A stretch of 35,845 nucleotides of DNA from contig JAEEPQ010000008.1 in NCBI GenBank assembly GCA_016284885.1, forward strand, positions 1 through 35,845, read 5' to 3'. Of this stretch, positions 7,617 to 16,750 are shown one piece after another. Within the stretch, counting starts at the first letter, position 1, and the number at the start of each line of letters is the position of its first letter. The position numbers and the translations under genes are program-made. A model generated the notes under the pieces. The model was given only the letters and a program-made list of their open reading frames with translations, did not search any database and had not been told where the DNA came from. The stretch comes from Desulfovibrio sp. (GTDB lineage: Bacteria; Desulfobacterota; Desulfovibrionia; Desulfovibrionales; Desulfovibrionaceae).

Positions 7617-9380
7617 GTGCAGACTACAGCGCAGGACATGAACGCCTTCCCCGCCTTTCCCGAGTTCGATGCCGTCGACAGGTACGTCGTCGACGCCCTT
7701 CTCATGCGCACGGCCAGCCTCTGGCCCGACGAAGAGGGCCTGGTCCACGTGAAGAGCGGCTTTCGCCAGAGCTGGCGCGGGCTGGCCGAGGACGTGGACA
7801 AGCTTGCCCGTGGCCTGTGCGCCCTCGGCTTCAGGAAGGGCGACCGCATCGCCCTCTGGGGCGTCACGCTGCCCCACTGGGTGACCTGGTTCTTCGCCAT
7901 TGAGCGCCTCGGCCTCGTGGCCGTGCCCATCAACTCCGGCTGCCATCCCGAAGAGCTCGCCGACTTCCTCGTCCGCTCGCGCAGCAAGGCCATCTGCCTG
8001 GTCGACGGCCCCAGGGAGGAAGAGTTCATCGAGGGCACGAGGCGCGTGGTGCCCGGCCTTGAATCGGGACCCGAACGGGTGGTGCGCCTCCAGCAGTTTC
8101 CGGAGCTGCGCCACGTGCTCTTCTCCGGCATGGAGCCGCGAGAGGGCATGCACTGCTTCGCCGAGCTGGAGGAGCTTGGCCGCACGGTTGCCGAAGACGC
8201 CTACCAGGCCATGCGCGATGCCGTCGCCATGGACGATCTTGCCATGGTCCAGTACACCTCCGGCACCTCCGGCAAGCCCAAGGGCGTCATGCTCCACCAC
8301 AGCAACCTGGTCTCCAACGCCTGGTGGGCCGGCGTGAACCTCAACTACAGCCACGAGGACCGCTTCTGCCTGCCGCTGCCGCTCTTCCACTGCTTCGGCA
8401 GCATACTTGGTGCGCTCACCTTCACCACCCACGGCTGCACCATCGTGTTCGTGGAGACCTTCACGCCCAAGCGCGTCCTAGCCTCCCTGGCCGAGGAGCG
8501 CTGCACCGGCCTCTACGCCGTGCCCAGCATGTTCCGCCTCTTCCTGCGCACCAAGAGCCTCGAGTCCTACGACCTCTCCCACCTGCGCAAGGGCATCATG
8601 GCAGGTGCCGTCTGCCCTCCCGACCTCATCGAGCAGGCCATCAAGCGCATGAACATGGCGGAGCTCGCCAACTGCTACGGCCAGACCGAGACGTCGCCCG
8701 TCTTCACCCAGGTGCATCCCACGGACGACATGGAAAAGCGCCTGCACAGCTCGGGCCGCGTCATCCAGGGCGTGCAGCTGGCCATCAAGGACGTGGACGG
8801 GCGCATACTCCAGCCCGGCTCCATCGGCGAAGTCTGCGCCCGAGGCTGGGACGTCATGCACGGCTACGACGGCGATCCCGAAGCCACGGCCAAGACCATA
8901 GACAAGGACGGCTGGCTCCACACCGGCGACACCGGCTGGGTGGACGAGCAGGGCTATCTCTTCGTCAGCGGACGCATACGCGACATCATCATCCGCTGCG
9001 GCGAGAACATCTCCCCCAAAGAGATTGAAAACTGCCTGGCCAGCTGCCCCGGCGTTGCCGACGCGGCCGTGATCGGCGTGCCCAGCCTCTCCTGCGGCGA
9101 GGAGATCTGCGCCTTCCTCATTCCCGACGGCAGCCAGGTTCTGCGCAACGAGACCGTGCGCCAGCACTGCATGCGCCACCTCGCCTCGCAGAAGCTTCCC
9201 CGCTTCGTGGGCCTGCTCGAGCGTTTCCCCATGACCAGCACGGGCAAGGTCGAGTCCAAGACCCTGCGCATGCTCGGCGATGCGTATTTCAACCGTCCGG
9301 GCCTTGAGACCAGCGACCGCATTCCTTCCTGCACCGAGACCCTCGACTTCCTGACCCGCGCCGAGAGCGAAGAGATCTAG
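7617..9380 (+). CDS. AMP-binding acyl-CoA synthetase (fatty-acid-CoA ligase family)
   Basis: YTSGTSGKPKGVMLHHSNL; GQTETSP; GWLHTGDTGW; PMTSTGKVESKTLR. GTG start at 7617 preceded by AAGGAG. Confidence 0.92.
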   Translation: MQTTAQDMNAFPAFPEFDAVDRYVVDALLMRTASLWPDEEGLVHVKSGFRQSWRGLAEDVDKLARGLCALGFRKGDRIALWGVTLPHWVTWFFAIERLGLVAVPINSGCHPEELADFLVRSRSKAICLVDGPREEEFIEGTRRVVPGLESGPERVVRLQQFPELRHVLFSGMEPREGMHCFAELEELGRTVAEDAYQAMRDAVAMDDLAMVQYTSGTSGKPKGVMLHHSNLVSNAWWAGVNLNYSHEDRFCLPLPLFHCFGSILGALTFTTHGCTIVFVETFTPKRVLASLAEERCTGLYAVPSMFRLFLRTKSLESYDLSHLRKGIMAGAVCPPDLIEQAIKRMNMAELANCYGQTETSPVFTQVHPTDDMEKRLHSSGRVIQGVQLAIKDVDGRILQPGSIGEVCARGWDVMHGYDGDPEATAKTIDKDGWLHTGDTGWVDEQGYLFVSGRIRDIIIRCGENISPKEIENCLASCPGVADAAVIGVPSLSCGEEICAFLIPDGSQVLRNETVRQHCMRHLASQKLPRFVGLLERFPMTSTGKVESKTLRMLGDAYFNRPGLETSDRIPSCTETLDFLTRAESEEI

Positions 9381-9407
9381 CCCTCGGCCCCAAGGCTCCC
9401 CCTTATT

Positions 9408-9468
9408 GACGCGTCCTGCGCGTCTGCCGCAATCCGGCGGACGCGCAGGCGCGTTGTTTTTTGGGGGA
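9408..9468 (+). terminator. Terminator after the acyl-CoA synthetase gene
   Basis: CCTGCGCGTCtGCCG-caat-CCGGCgGACGCGCAGG stem followed by TTGTTTTTT. Confidence 0.75.
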
Positions 9469-9682
9469 GAGGCCGGCCTGCGGCGCTAAGAGAAAATGGA
9501 ATTCTATTTCGTGTTTTGGTCGCAATTCCTGCGGCTCCTGTCGAAGAAAGGACAAATGCGACCTTGGCGGTCGAGAAAATTGCATCTGACGTTGCATTGC
9601 ATCTTCGAATTGCTTGAGAAAGCCAGTGAAATTGGATACTACTTCCAAGACGGTTCAGGGTCTTGAGCTCTGGATTAGTTGG

Positions 9683-9709
9683 AAATGAAACCTGTTTTCA
9701 TTTTTTTTG
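9683..9709 (+). terminator. Terminator-like hairpin with T tract in an intergenic region
   Basis: AAATGAAA-cctgt-TTTCATTT followed by a T run; AT-rich stem, so a weak candidate. Confidence 0.45.
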
Positions 9710-9806
9710 TACCTCTCCAGCGCCAGCGCGCCAGCGGTCCCTGCGCTCAGGCCGCGCCTGGCGCCCTGAGTTCAGGCCCGCTTTTCAGGCCCGAGGTTTC
9801 GATGCC

Positions 9807-10397
9807 ATGACAGCAGAACAACCAGCTTTGCACCGCCTCTTCACCGCCGTGGAGCTTCCGGAAGACACGCGCGCCAGCCTGGCCGCGCTGCAGGGGGACT
9901 TTCCCAGCATGCGCTGGGTGCATCCCTCCCGCATGCACCTGACCCTGCGCTTCATCGGCGAGGTCGATGCGGCTTGCGCCGAAGCCGTGCGCCAGTCGCT
10001 CGCATCCGTCCAGGCCGTGCCCTTCGTCCTGCGCCTCAAGCGCCTCGGCTCCTTCTACAGGCGCCCCTCGGGCACGCTCTGGGCCGGCTTCGAGGCGAAC
10101 TCCAGGCTGCTGGACCTGCACGATGCCGTTGGCGCGGCCTTGGAGCAAGCCTGCGGCCTGGCGCCGGAGCGCCGCTACACCCCGCACGTGACGCTTGGCC
10201 GCATCAGGGAGACGGAAAGCAAGGATCTCAAGGCCTTTGCCCAGGCCCGCACGGGCCTGGTGCGGGCAAGCTTCGCCGTGGCCTCCTTTGTCCTTGTCAA
10301 AAGCGTCCTCGGCCCCCAGGGGCCAAGCTACACCGTGCTTGCCCGCTACGGCCTCTCCGCGCCGGCAGAGGACATCCCGGACGCCGGCGTGAACTAG
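9807..10397 (+). CDS. thpR: RNA 2',3'-cyclic phosphodiesterase (2H phosphoesterase)
   Basis: LHRLFTAVELPEDTRASLAALQ with HLTLRFIGEV and HVTLGRI, the paired HxTx motifs of ThpR/LigT. Confidence 0.9.
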   Translation: MTAEQPALHRLFTAVELPEDTRASLAALQGDFPSMRWVHPSRMHLTLRFIGEVDAACAEAVRQSLASVQAVPFVLRLKRLGSFYRRPSGTLWAGFEANSRLLDLHDAVGAALEQACGLAPERRYTPHVTLGRIRETESKDLKAFAQARTGLVRASFAVASFVLVKSVLGPQGPSYTVLARYGLSAPAEDIPDAGVN

Positions 10398-10557
10398 GGC
10401 CCTCCGTCAGCCCTGGATCCATGGGGCCGTGGACCTGCGGATCCCTGGCACGGCATTGAAGGGCTGAGGGCGATTGGCTATAGTTCGGCCTCCTGCGGAT
10501 CGGGAGCACTGGCATTTCGCCCCCGCTTTCCTGTCGCATCCATCAAGGAGACTGTCC

Positions 10558-11073
10558 ATGCGCCTTCTGCCGCTTCTGGTTCTTGCGCTCGCTCTTTGCC
10601 TTGTCGCCTGCTCCGGCGATGAGAAGCTCAAGGCCCGCACCGAAAAGCTGCCCGCCTTTGCCATCTCGCTGCCCGACGGCTGGCAGACCAACATCCCCGA
10701 CGGCATGGAGTGCACCATAGGGCGCTGCATCGCCGGCTTCACCAAGACTACCTCCGGCCACAGGGAGGCGCTGACCGTCTCCGTGGTACCGAGCCTCGGC
10801 AAGTCCCTGCAGGAGATAGCCGACGAAACCGCGGCCGGCCTCAAGGCCAAGGACGCCGTCATGGACGTGGTACGCCAGGACGATCGCTGCATCGAGTACC
10901 GCGGCCTCATCAAGGACAACCAGGCTAGGCTTATTGCCACCATCGACAGCGATCGCCAGGAGGTGGGCATCCTGCTGCTGGTGGGCGAGGGCGGCGGCCT
11001 CGACGAGGTGGCAGCAACCGTCCAGATGGCCAATCCCAAGCTTGACTTCGGCCTTGGCGCCGGCGCCCGCTAA
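10558..11073 (+). CDS. Predicted lipoprotein of unknown function
   Basis: MRLLPLLVLALALCLVACSGDEK: signal peptide with lipobox (LVAC). Confidence 0.75.
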   Translation: MRLLPLLVLALALCLVACSGDEKLKARTEKLPAFAISLPDGWQTNIPDGMECTIGRCIAGFTKTTSGHREALTVSVVPSLGKSLQEIADETAAGLKAKDAVMDVVRQDDRCIEYRGLIKDNQARLIATIDSDRQEVGILLLVGEGGGLDEVAATVQMANPKLDFGLGAGAR

Positions 11074-11102
11074 GCCTGTTCCGACACGGGCAGGGCGATC
11101 GC

Positions 11103-11150
11103 AAAAGCCGGAGCGCCGGGCACCCTCGGGCGTCCGGCGCTCCGGCTTTT
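11103..11150. terminator. Bidirectional terminator
   Basis: AAAAGCCGGAGCGCCGG ... CCGGCGCTCCGGCTTTT, perfect 17-bp stem with A and T flanks, between convergent genes. Confidence 0.85.
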
Positions 11151-11220
11151 GGCCTTCCGGCGTCAAGGGCAGGGCCTGTCGCGCCTGGTCCTCGCTCAGG
11201 CCATGGCCCTCACCCTCGTC

Positions 11221-11523
11221 TTAGCCCTTGTTCTTGGCCTGCGTCTGGGTCTTCATCATGTGGATCTGGCGCGCCACGTCGCCGGCGACCAGGTTCATGC
11301 GCATCTTCAGGGCGCCGCGGCGCTCTTCGGGCACGGCCTTGAGGACCTCTTCGGCCCGCTGGCTGTCGCCGCGCAGGGTGTAGAGCCAGCACAGGCACTC
11401 CGCATTGTCGGCGGGATTGGTCTTAAGATGCTCCTTCAGCCTCGCAATCTGGGGCGAGCCCGGCTGCAGGCCGGCAATGCCGGCAAACTCCTCTTCGCTC
11501 GCCACATCCTGAAACAGTTCCAT
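11221..11523 (-). CDS. Small hypothetical protein, TPR-like helical
   Basis: MELFQDVASEEEFAGIAGLQPGSPQIARLKEHLKTNPADNAECLCWLYTLRGDSQRAEEVLKAVPEERR; RBS-like AAGGAGGAAGG upstream on the minus strand. Confidence 0.65.
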   Translation of the reverse strand: MELFQDVASEEEFAGIAGLQPGSPQIARLKEHLKTNPADNAECLCWLYTLRGDSQRAEEVLKAVPEERRGALKMRMNLVAGDVARQIHMMKTQTQAKNKG

Positions 11524-11732
11524 GCCTTCCTCCTTGGTGCTTGTCGCGAAGCGCCTGCTCCGCGCATCCGCCACACTACGGCCCGCTGGGCGCGGGGTCA
11601 ATGGAGCTGGCGCCTGCCGTCCTGCCGGCAGTGGGGGGCGGCACGCAGGATGCCAAGCGGGAGGCTCTCTGCTACAATGGCAGGGCAGGCCCGCTTCCGG
11701 CCTTGCGCCACTCCCACTGCCCGAGGCACGCC

Positions 11733-13130
11733 ATGCTCCGAACCCTTGCCCTGACTTTCGCCCTTGCCCTTCCGCTTCTGGCTGGCCTGCCCCTGCCGGC
11801 GCCGGCCCAGGGAACCTCGACCCTCGCCATCGACAGGGCCGTCAAGGCCAGGGGCCAGCGCACCCTCTCCGTCTTCGAGGCGCCCAGCCGCAAGGCCGCG
11901 CCCGTGCGCGTGGACGGCGGAGGCGAGCTGCTCGTCAGCGGGGTCATCAGCAACGTCCAGGGACGCTGGTACGAGGTGGTCTATCCCGTCCGCGGCTGGG
12001 TGCGGGAGGGCGACGTTGCCTTCATCGGCCCCTCCGGCGACTACAGGCCGAGCCAGTATCCCGAGGAAGAGCGCATCGCCATGCGCCTCAAGAGCGACGT
12101 GGGCGTGACGCCGGCGGACTGGGACAGCCGGCTGGGCCGTCCCTGGGCCGAAGACGCCTGGACGGAGACCATAGGCGGCCGCGAAATGACGGTGCGCACC
12201 CTGGTGTGGCCCGGCTGTGCCGTCACCTTGGAAAACGCCGGATCCCGCCCCGAGCATGCCGTGATCGTCAAGGCCGCCGTCTGCGGCCGCAGTCCCGTGA
12301 ACTTCGGCGCCTACGCCCTTGGCGAGAGCGGCGAGGTCTTCCGGCGCATCGAGCGGGGCTTTGCCGCCGAGCCCTACGCCCGCTTTGCCTCGGAACACGT
12401 CAGGGGCGCCCTCGACGAGGACGGCGCCATCGACTTCCTCTCCTACAGCGCGGACGGCACGGGCTTTCTCTCCTGCCCTTCGCTGGGCGCGCCCGATCCT
12501 GAGCTCCCCTTCTACGCCGCCTCCCTCTATCCCAAGGCCTGGTGCGGCCGCAGGACGCTCAAGGTGGGGCTTGTCGCCGAGGGCCAGTACGAGGGCTTCG
12601 GCTGCGGCGACGAGGGCTGCTGGGCCGAGGTGAGCCTCGACTCGGGCGTTTCCAGGCGCCTCTACGCCGGCAAGGCTGAGGCGGAGCAGGCCTTCGGCCA
12701 GGTGCAGGGCGCACGGGTGCGGGCCGTCTACAACATCGAGCAGCGCTGGTCTTCCCAGCGGGGCGCCTGCCAGCAGCGTCTCGAGCTCGTCAGCGGCCGC
12801 GTGATCGCCCCCCAGGGCTCGGCCAGGCCCGGCAAGGCCGACTGCCGGCCCATGACCGTGGGCTCGGGCGAGGCCCGCGGGGTGCTTGCCAGAACGGGCG
12901 AGGCCGGCACTGACGGCGAAGCCGGGACCGGCTGGGAGCTGGTGCTCGACTCCGACCGCGTCCTCACCTTCCAGGCGGGCCCGCGCTTTCCAGGCGACGG
13001 CGTTCATCTCCGGGAGGGCATGCGCATCGCCGTGCAGTTCGAGCGCGTGCTGGAATGGGACGACGAGGCCGGCGTCTGCGCGCCGGCCACCTACGTCAGC
13101 CAGCCTGCGCGCATCCTTGGCGGCGGCTAG
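11733..13130 (+). CDS. Secreted protein with N-terminal SH3-like domain, otherwise uncharacterised
   Basis: Signal peptide MLRTLALTFALALPLLAGLPLPAPAQG; LSVFEAPSRKAAPVRVDGGGELLVSGVISNVQGRWYEVVYPVRGWVREGDV resembles a bacterial SH3 fold. Start moved in from 11541. Confidence 0.65.
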   Translation: MLRTLALTFALALPLLAGLPLPAPAQGTSTLAIDRAVKARGQRTLSVFEAPSRKAAPVRVDGGGELLVSGVISNVQGRWYEVVYPVRGWVREGDVAFIGPSGDYRPSQYPEEERIAMRLKSDVGVTPADWDSRLGRPWAEDAWTETIGGREMTVRTLVWPGCAVTLENAGSRPEHAVIVKAAVCGRSPVNFGAYALGESGEVFRRIERGFAAEPYARFASEHVRGALDEDGAIDFLSYSADGTGFLSCPSLGAPDPELPFYAASLYPKAWCGRRTLKVGLVAEGQYEGFGCGDEGCWAEVSLDSGVSRRLYAGKAEAEQAFGQVQGARVRAVYNIEQRWSSQRGACQQRLELVSGRVIAPQGSARPGKADCRPMTVGSGEARGVLARTGEAGTDGEAGTGWELVLDSDRVLTFQAGPRFPGDGVHLREGMRIAVQFERVLEWDDEAGVCAPATYVSQPARILGGG

Positions 13131-13163
13131 CGCGGCTCGCCGGGCCGGGGCAGGCCTCGACGC

Positions 13164-13200
13164 AAAAGGGCGCCCGCCTCCGCTAGGGGAAGGGGCGCCC
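13164..13200 (-). terminator. Hairpin after the CARF-AAA+ regulator gene (minus strand)
   Basis: GGGCGCCC ... GGGCGCCC stem with AAAA on the plus-strand left side, i.e. a T tract for minus-strand transcripts. Confidence 0.5.
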
Positions 13201-13225
13201 GTGCAGCGAATGCCGAAGGACTCTG

Positions 13226-16200
13226 CTAGCCCTTTTTCTGGTGCAGCATGCTGGAGAACTGCGAGTAGGACATGCCGAGCAGCCTGGCGGCTTCGGTGCG
13301 GTTGCCGCGCGCCTCGCTCAGGGCCTCGGTGATCTTGGCCATGCGCATCTCCTGCAGGCGGTCTTCGAGGTTCACGCCGCTGCCGAGGGAGTAGAAGTCG
13401 CGCTCCTTGGCGTCCTCTTCGGCCGCTGCATCGGCGCCGATCTGGGCAAGGCCTTCGGGTGCGTAGAGCGTGCCGTCGGCAGAGATGCCGGTGAGGCCGA
13501 ACTGATCCATGCCGGGCGCTGTCAGAGAGCTCTCCAAGGAGGGAGCAGGCTGGCTGGCGGAGGCGGCGATCTGCCTCGTCAGCTTGAGCTGCTGGAGCAC
13601 CTCCTCGCGGGAGATGGTGTCGCTCTGGGCGGACAGCAGGCAGATTTGCTGGAGCATGCGGGCGATCTCCCTGAGGTTGCCGGGCCAGTCCTCGTCGAGC
13701 AGGGCCTGCCAGGCATCGCCGCTGAAGCTCCAGAACTTGCCCATCTTGTGCTGCAGGCGCACGAAGAAGCTCCTGAGCATGTTCTCCTTCTCCTCAGGCG
13801 TGTACTCGCGCACCGAGGGGAGGCGGGTCGCAACGCCGGAGAGGCGGTAGAAGAGGTCGGCCCTGAACTCGCCGGACTGCATCTTGGCAACGAGGCCGTC
13901 GCTGGCCGAGGCCACGATGCGCACGCGCGAGGTGGCGCCGGGACGCGAGCCCGTGCCGCCGGGCAGCTGGACGACGGTTTCGCCGAGCGGCGCCAGCACG
14001 CGCAGCAGGATGGACTGCTGGGTTGCCGTGAGGGCGTCGACGTTCTCCAGGAAGACAGTGCCGCTGTTGGCAAGGCGGAAGGCGCCTTCGCGGGGACGCC
14101 AGGCGCCGGGGTACTCGCCCTGCTTCTGGCCGAAGAGCTCGCAGGCGAACATCTCGTCCGTGAGGCCGGCGCAGTCGACGCAGACGTACTTGCCGCTGCG
14201 GCCGCTCCACTCGTGGATGAAGTGGGCCAGACGGCTCTTGCCGGTGCCGGACTCGCCGAGCAGAAGGACGGGCACGGGCATGGTCGAGATGCGCTGCATC
14301 TTCTCGTAGACCTCGCCCAGCGCTTCGGAGATGGTCGGCGGGTCGCCCTCTTCGGGGGCGGCCTGCATGTTCGGCGCGTTCATGGGCCGGCGCAGGCCCT
14401 CATAGGGATCTGCTATGTCGGACTGGACGCGGGGCGAGGGATAGGCGTGGGCCGCGGGACGCTTGCGGGCGCCTCGGCCGCCGTGGCTGAAGTGCAGGGT
14501 GACTTCCCCCTCGGCTGCCTGCTCGGCGCTTTCGGCCGCGGCCTCGGCGGCCACGGTGGGCATGGGCAGGGGCTCGTGGCTCACGAAGGAGGGCAGGAGC
14601 CCGTCGTTGGCGTCCTTGAGCACGACGTCGGGCACGTGGATGTCCAGCACCTCGGAAGCCTGCTCGGTGCCGTTGATCTTGGTCTGCACGAGGTGCACGC
14701 CCTTGTAGCGGTTGGTGGCCAGGAGCAGCAGCATGGCGTGGGTCGCCGGCGTGCCGGGGGAGAGGTGGAAGACGATGCCTTCGCCGCTGGGAGGAAGATG
14801 GTATTCGCGTATGGCATGCTCGACGGCTTCGATGACGGCGGTGCAGATGAGGCCGTGGTCGGCGAGGTCGTGCACCTGGGTGCGCCAGATGTCCAGTACG
14901 GGCTCGGTCACGCAGGGCGCGAGCCAGGCGCGGTAGTTCTCCAGAACGTTGGGGTTCTGCGTGGTCAGCAGGATGACGTGGTCGAAGGGCTTGGAGTGCT
15001 CGATGAGCATGCGCACGGGGCCGGGATTGATGTGGTCGCGGCGCATGGCTGCGCCGATGTCCACCTTGCCGAGCCAGCAGATGAGCACGCGGGGACTTCC
15101 TTCCGGCGTCTTGCCAGCTTCGGACGGCGCGCTCTGCGCCTGCGGGGCCGGCGCGGCCTGGACCGCCGGCTGGGGCTTGGCCTGCCGCTGGGAGCGTGCG
15201 GGCACGGAGATGATGCGGGCGCTGCTCTCCCTGCGCTTCGGCTCCTCGTGGGCGGTGGCGCCCTGGAGGTTTTCCACCAGGCCGCGGAAGGAGCCGCTTT
15301 GGGGAGCCGTGCCGCCGTGGACCGCCGTTTCGGCCATCTCGGCCGCAGACATGGTGACAGGGCCGTTGCTGGCGCTGGAACTGGAGCTGGATCCGCCCCA
15401 GTTGCGCTGGCCGTCGCGGGCGCGGCGGGCATCGCGGTAGACGCGGCCTTCGTGTTCGCCCTGCCGTGGCGTCTGGCCGGCAGACTGCTCCTGGCGGGCT
15501 GCCTGGCTTCTGCGGATCTTGGGACGGTCGGGGTCGAGCGGGGCTTCGGGCCTGGCGGGCTCTGCCGTCTTGGCCTGGCCTGCGCGGCGGAGCTTGGGCC
15601 GGGACGCATCGGAGCCGGCTGCGGACTGGGCGCTGGCGAGCCGTTCGAGGGAGACGGCGAGACCGTCGTCCTGGAACATGCCGAAGCCTTCGGGAAGGCT
15701 TGTGCCCTTGCTGTCCTCCGTCTCCCCGGATTCGCCCGCCTGCTCGTTGCCGTAGTCGATGCGCAGATCTTCGGCGCCTGCGCGGGTGAAGAAGGTCTTG
15801 GTGTCGATGGGGCCTTCGTCGCCGCTGGCCGCTCCGCCAGCCGGATCCTGGCCGAAGAGGCCTCTGGCGTCCACGCTCCTGGCATCGGCGGCCGCGGACT
15901 CCTTCTGCTCCCAGGGGAGCGCGCCACCGGACTCGGGCTCTGCAGGCGCCTCGTCCCCAGCCTGGTTCTGCACGAAGAGGCCTCTGGCATCGAGGCCGTC
16001 CGGGGCTTTTCCTGCCGGCTGGCCGGCGCCGGCGTGCTGGTCCGCACCGCCGGACTCGGGCTCGTCGACTTCCCATGGCAGGGCGCCGGCGTCCCCGGCG
16101 GCCTGCTTCGGCGTCTGGCCGGCATCCTGAAGGGCATCTTCCTTGCCGTCTTCCTTGCCGTCTTCCTTGCTCCCTTCCTCTCCAGCTTCCGGAGACATTT

Positions 16201-16750
16201 TCTGGGACGCTTCCTGTGCCGGCTGGGCGACGTCCTGCACGGCCGGGCTCTGCGCATCCTGCGCGGTCCAGGAGGTCTCGTCGCCGTCTTCGGGGAGCTC
16301 TTCGTGGTCGAGGGAGATGGGCGTATAGGCGGGCTTGCCCTTCGGCGTCTGCCTTTCAGTCGCCTGCGCGTTCAAGGGCGTGGCCTCCGCCTTGCTGCCG
16401 GCGCTTTCCGCTGCCTCGTCTGCCGGCTCTGTCTGGCCGGCAGGCGATCCAGGCCTGCGCCTGTGGAGCGGCGTATCCTGGGGGCGGAGGCGGACGCCGT
16501 AGGAGGACGAGGTGGAAGGCGTCGCTCTGGAGGAGGGTCTGGCTCCCGTCGCGCTCCTGGCCTTTTCGGCCTGCGTCACGGCCCGGCTTATGGAGCCGGC
16601 GAACACGGACGCGGGTTTGGCAGGAACCTGATCCTTGCCCGCCAGCATGGCGGGCCGTCTGACCTTTGTCGCAGGGGCTGATGCCTGGGCTGTCTCCGCA
16701 GAAGCGGGCTGAGCCGGAACGGCAGTGCTTTTGCCTTTTTTTTCGGCCAT
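13226..16750 (-). CDS. RtcR/CARF-like sensor plus NtrC-type AAA+ plus Fis-HTH regulator with about 550-aa low-complexity N-terminal extension
   Basis: CARF-like SPRVLICWLGKVDIGAAM...VFHLSPGTPATHAMLLLLATNRYKGVHLVQTKINGTEQASEVLDIHVPDVV; AAA+ VLLLGESGTGKSRLAHFIHEWSG...ELFGQKQGEYPGAW...GTVFLENVDAL...EFRADLFYRLSGVATRLPSVRE; C-terminal HTH KITEALSEARGNRTEAARLLGMSYSQFSSMLHQKKG. Confidence 0.82.
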   Translation of the reverse strand: MAEKKGKSTAVPAQPASAETAQASAPATKVRRPAMLAGKDQVPAKPASVFAGSISRAVTQAEKARSATGARPSSRATPSTSSSYGVRLRPQDTPLHRRRPGSPAGQTEPADEAAESAGSKAEATPLNAQATERQTPKGKPAYTPISLDHEELPEDGDETSWTAQDAQSPAVQDVAQPAQEASQKMSPEAGEEGSKEDGKEDGKEDALQDAGQTPKQAAGDAGALPWEVDEPESGGADQHAGAGQPAGKAPDGLDARGLFVQNQAGDEAPAEPESGGALPWEQKESAAADARSVDARGLFGQDPAGGAASGDEGPIDTKTFFTRAGAEDLRIDYGNEQAGESGETEDSKGTSLPEGFGMFQDDGLAVSLERLASAQSAAGSDASRPKLRRAGQAKTAEPARPEAPLDPDRPKIRRSQAARQEQSAGQTPRQGEHEGRVYRDARRARDGQRNWGGSSSSSSASNGPVTMSAAEMAETAVHGGTAPQSGSFRGLVENLQGATAHEEPKRRESSARIISVPARSQRQAKPQPAVQAAPAPQAQSAPSEAGKTPEGSPRVLICWLGKVDIGAAMRRDHINPGPVRMLIEHSKPFDHVILLTTQNPNVLENYRAWLAPCVTEPVLDIWRTQVHDLADHGLICTAVIEAVEHAIREYHLPPSGEGIVFHLSPGTPATHAMLLLLATNRYKGVHLVQTKINGTEQASEVLDIHVPDVVLKDANDGLLPSFVSHEPLPMPTVAAEAAAESAEQAAEGEVTLHFSHGGRGARKRPAAHAYPSPRVQSDIADPYEGLRRPMNAPNMQAAPEEGDPPTISEALGEVYEKMQRISTMPVPVLLLGESGTGKSRLAHFIHEWSGRSGKYVCVDCAGLTDEMFACELFGQKQGEYPGAWRPREGAFRLANSGTVFLENVDALTATQQSILLRVLAPLGETVVQLPGGTGSRPGATSRVRIVASASDGLVAKMQSGEFRADLFYRLSGVATRLPSVREYTPEEKENMLRSFFVRLQHKMGKFWSFSGDAWQALLDEDWPGNLREIARMLQQICLLSAQSDTISREEVLQQLKLTRQIAASASQPAPSLESSLTAPGMDQFGLTGISADGTLYAPEGLAQIGADAAAEEDAKERDFYSLGSGVNLEDRLQEMRMAKITEALSEARGNRTEAARLLGMSYSQFSSMLHQKKG

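Noticed and set aside
9403-9648. 81-aa minus-strand ORF
   Set aside because: No homology recognised; overlaps the acyl-CoA synthetase terminator, so a noncoding explanation is preferred.
11598-13007. 469-aa minus-strand ORF
   Set aside because: Shadow of the plus-strand secreted protein, which has a signal peptide and SH3-like motif.
16140-16190. Possible tandem repeat or CRISPR-like array (cttgccgtcttc repeats)
   Set aside because: Only a short in-frame coding repeat for GKED in the regulator tail; no spacers.
13241-16681. 1146-aa plus-strand ORF opposite the CARF-AAA+ regulator
   Set aside because: Antisense shadow ORF driven by high GC; the minus strand shows clear AAA+, CARF-like and HTH motifs.
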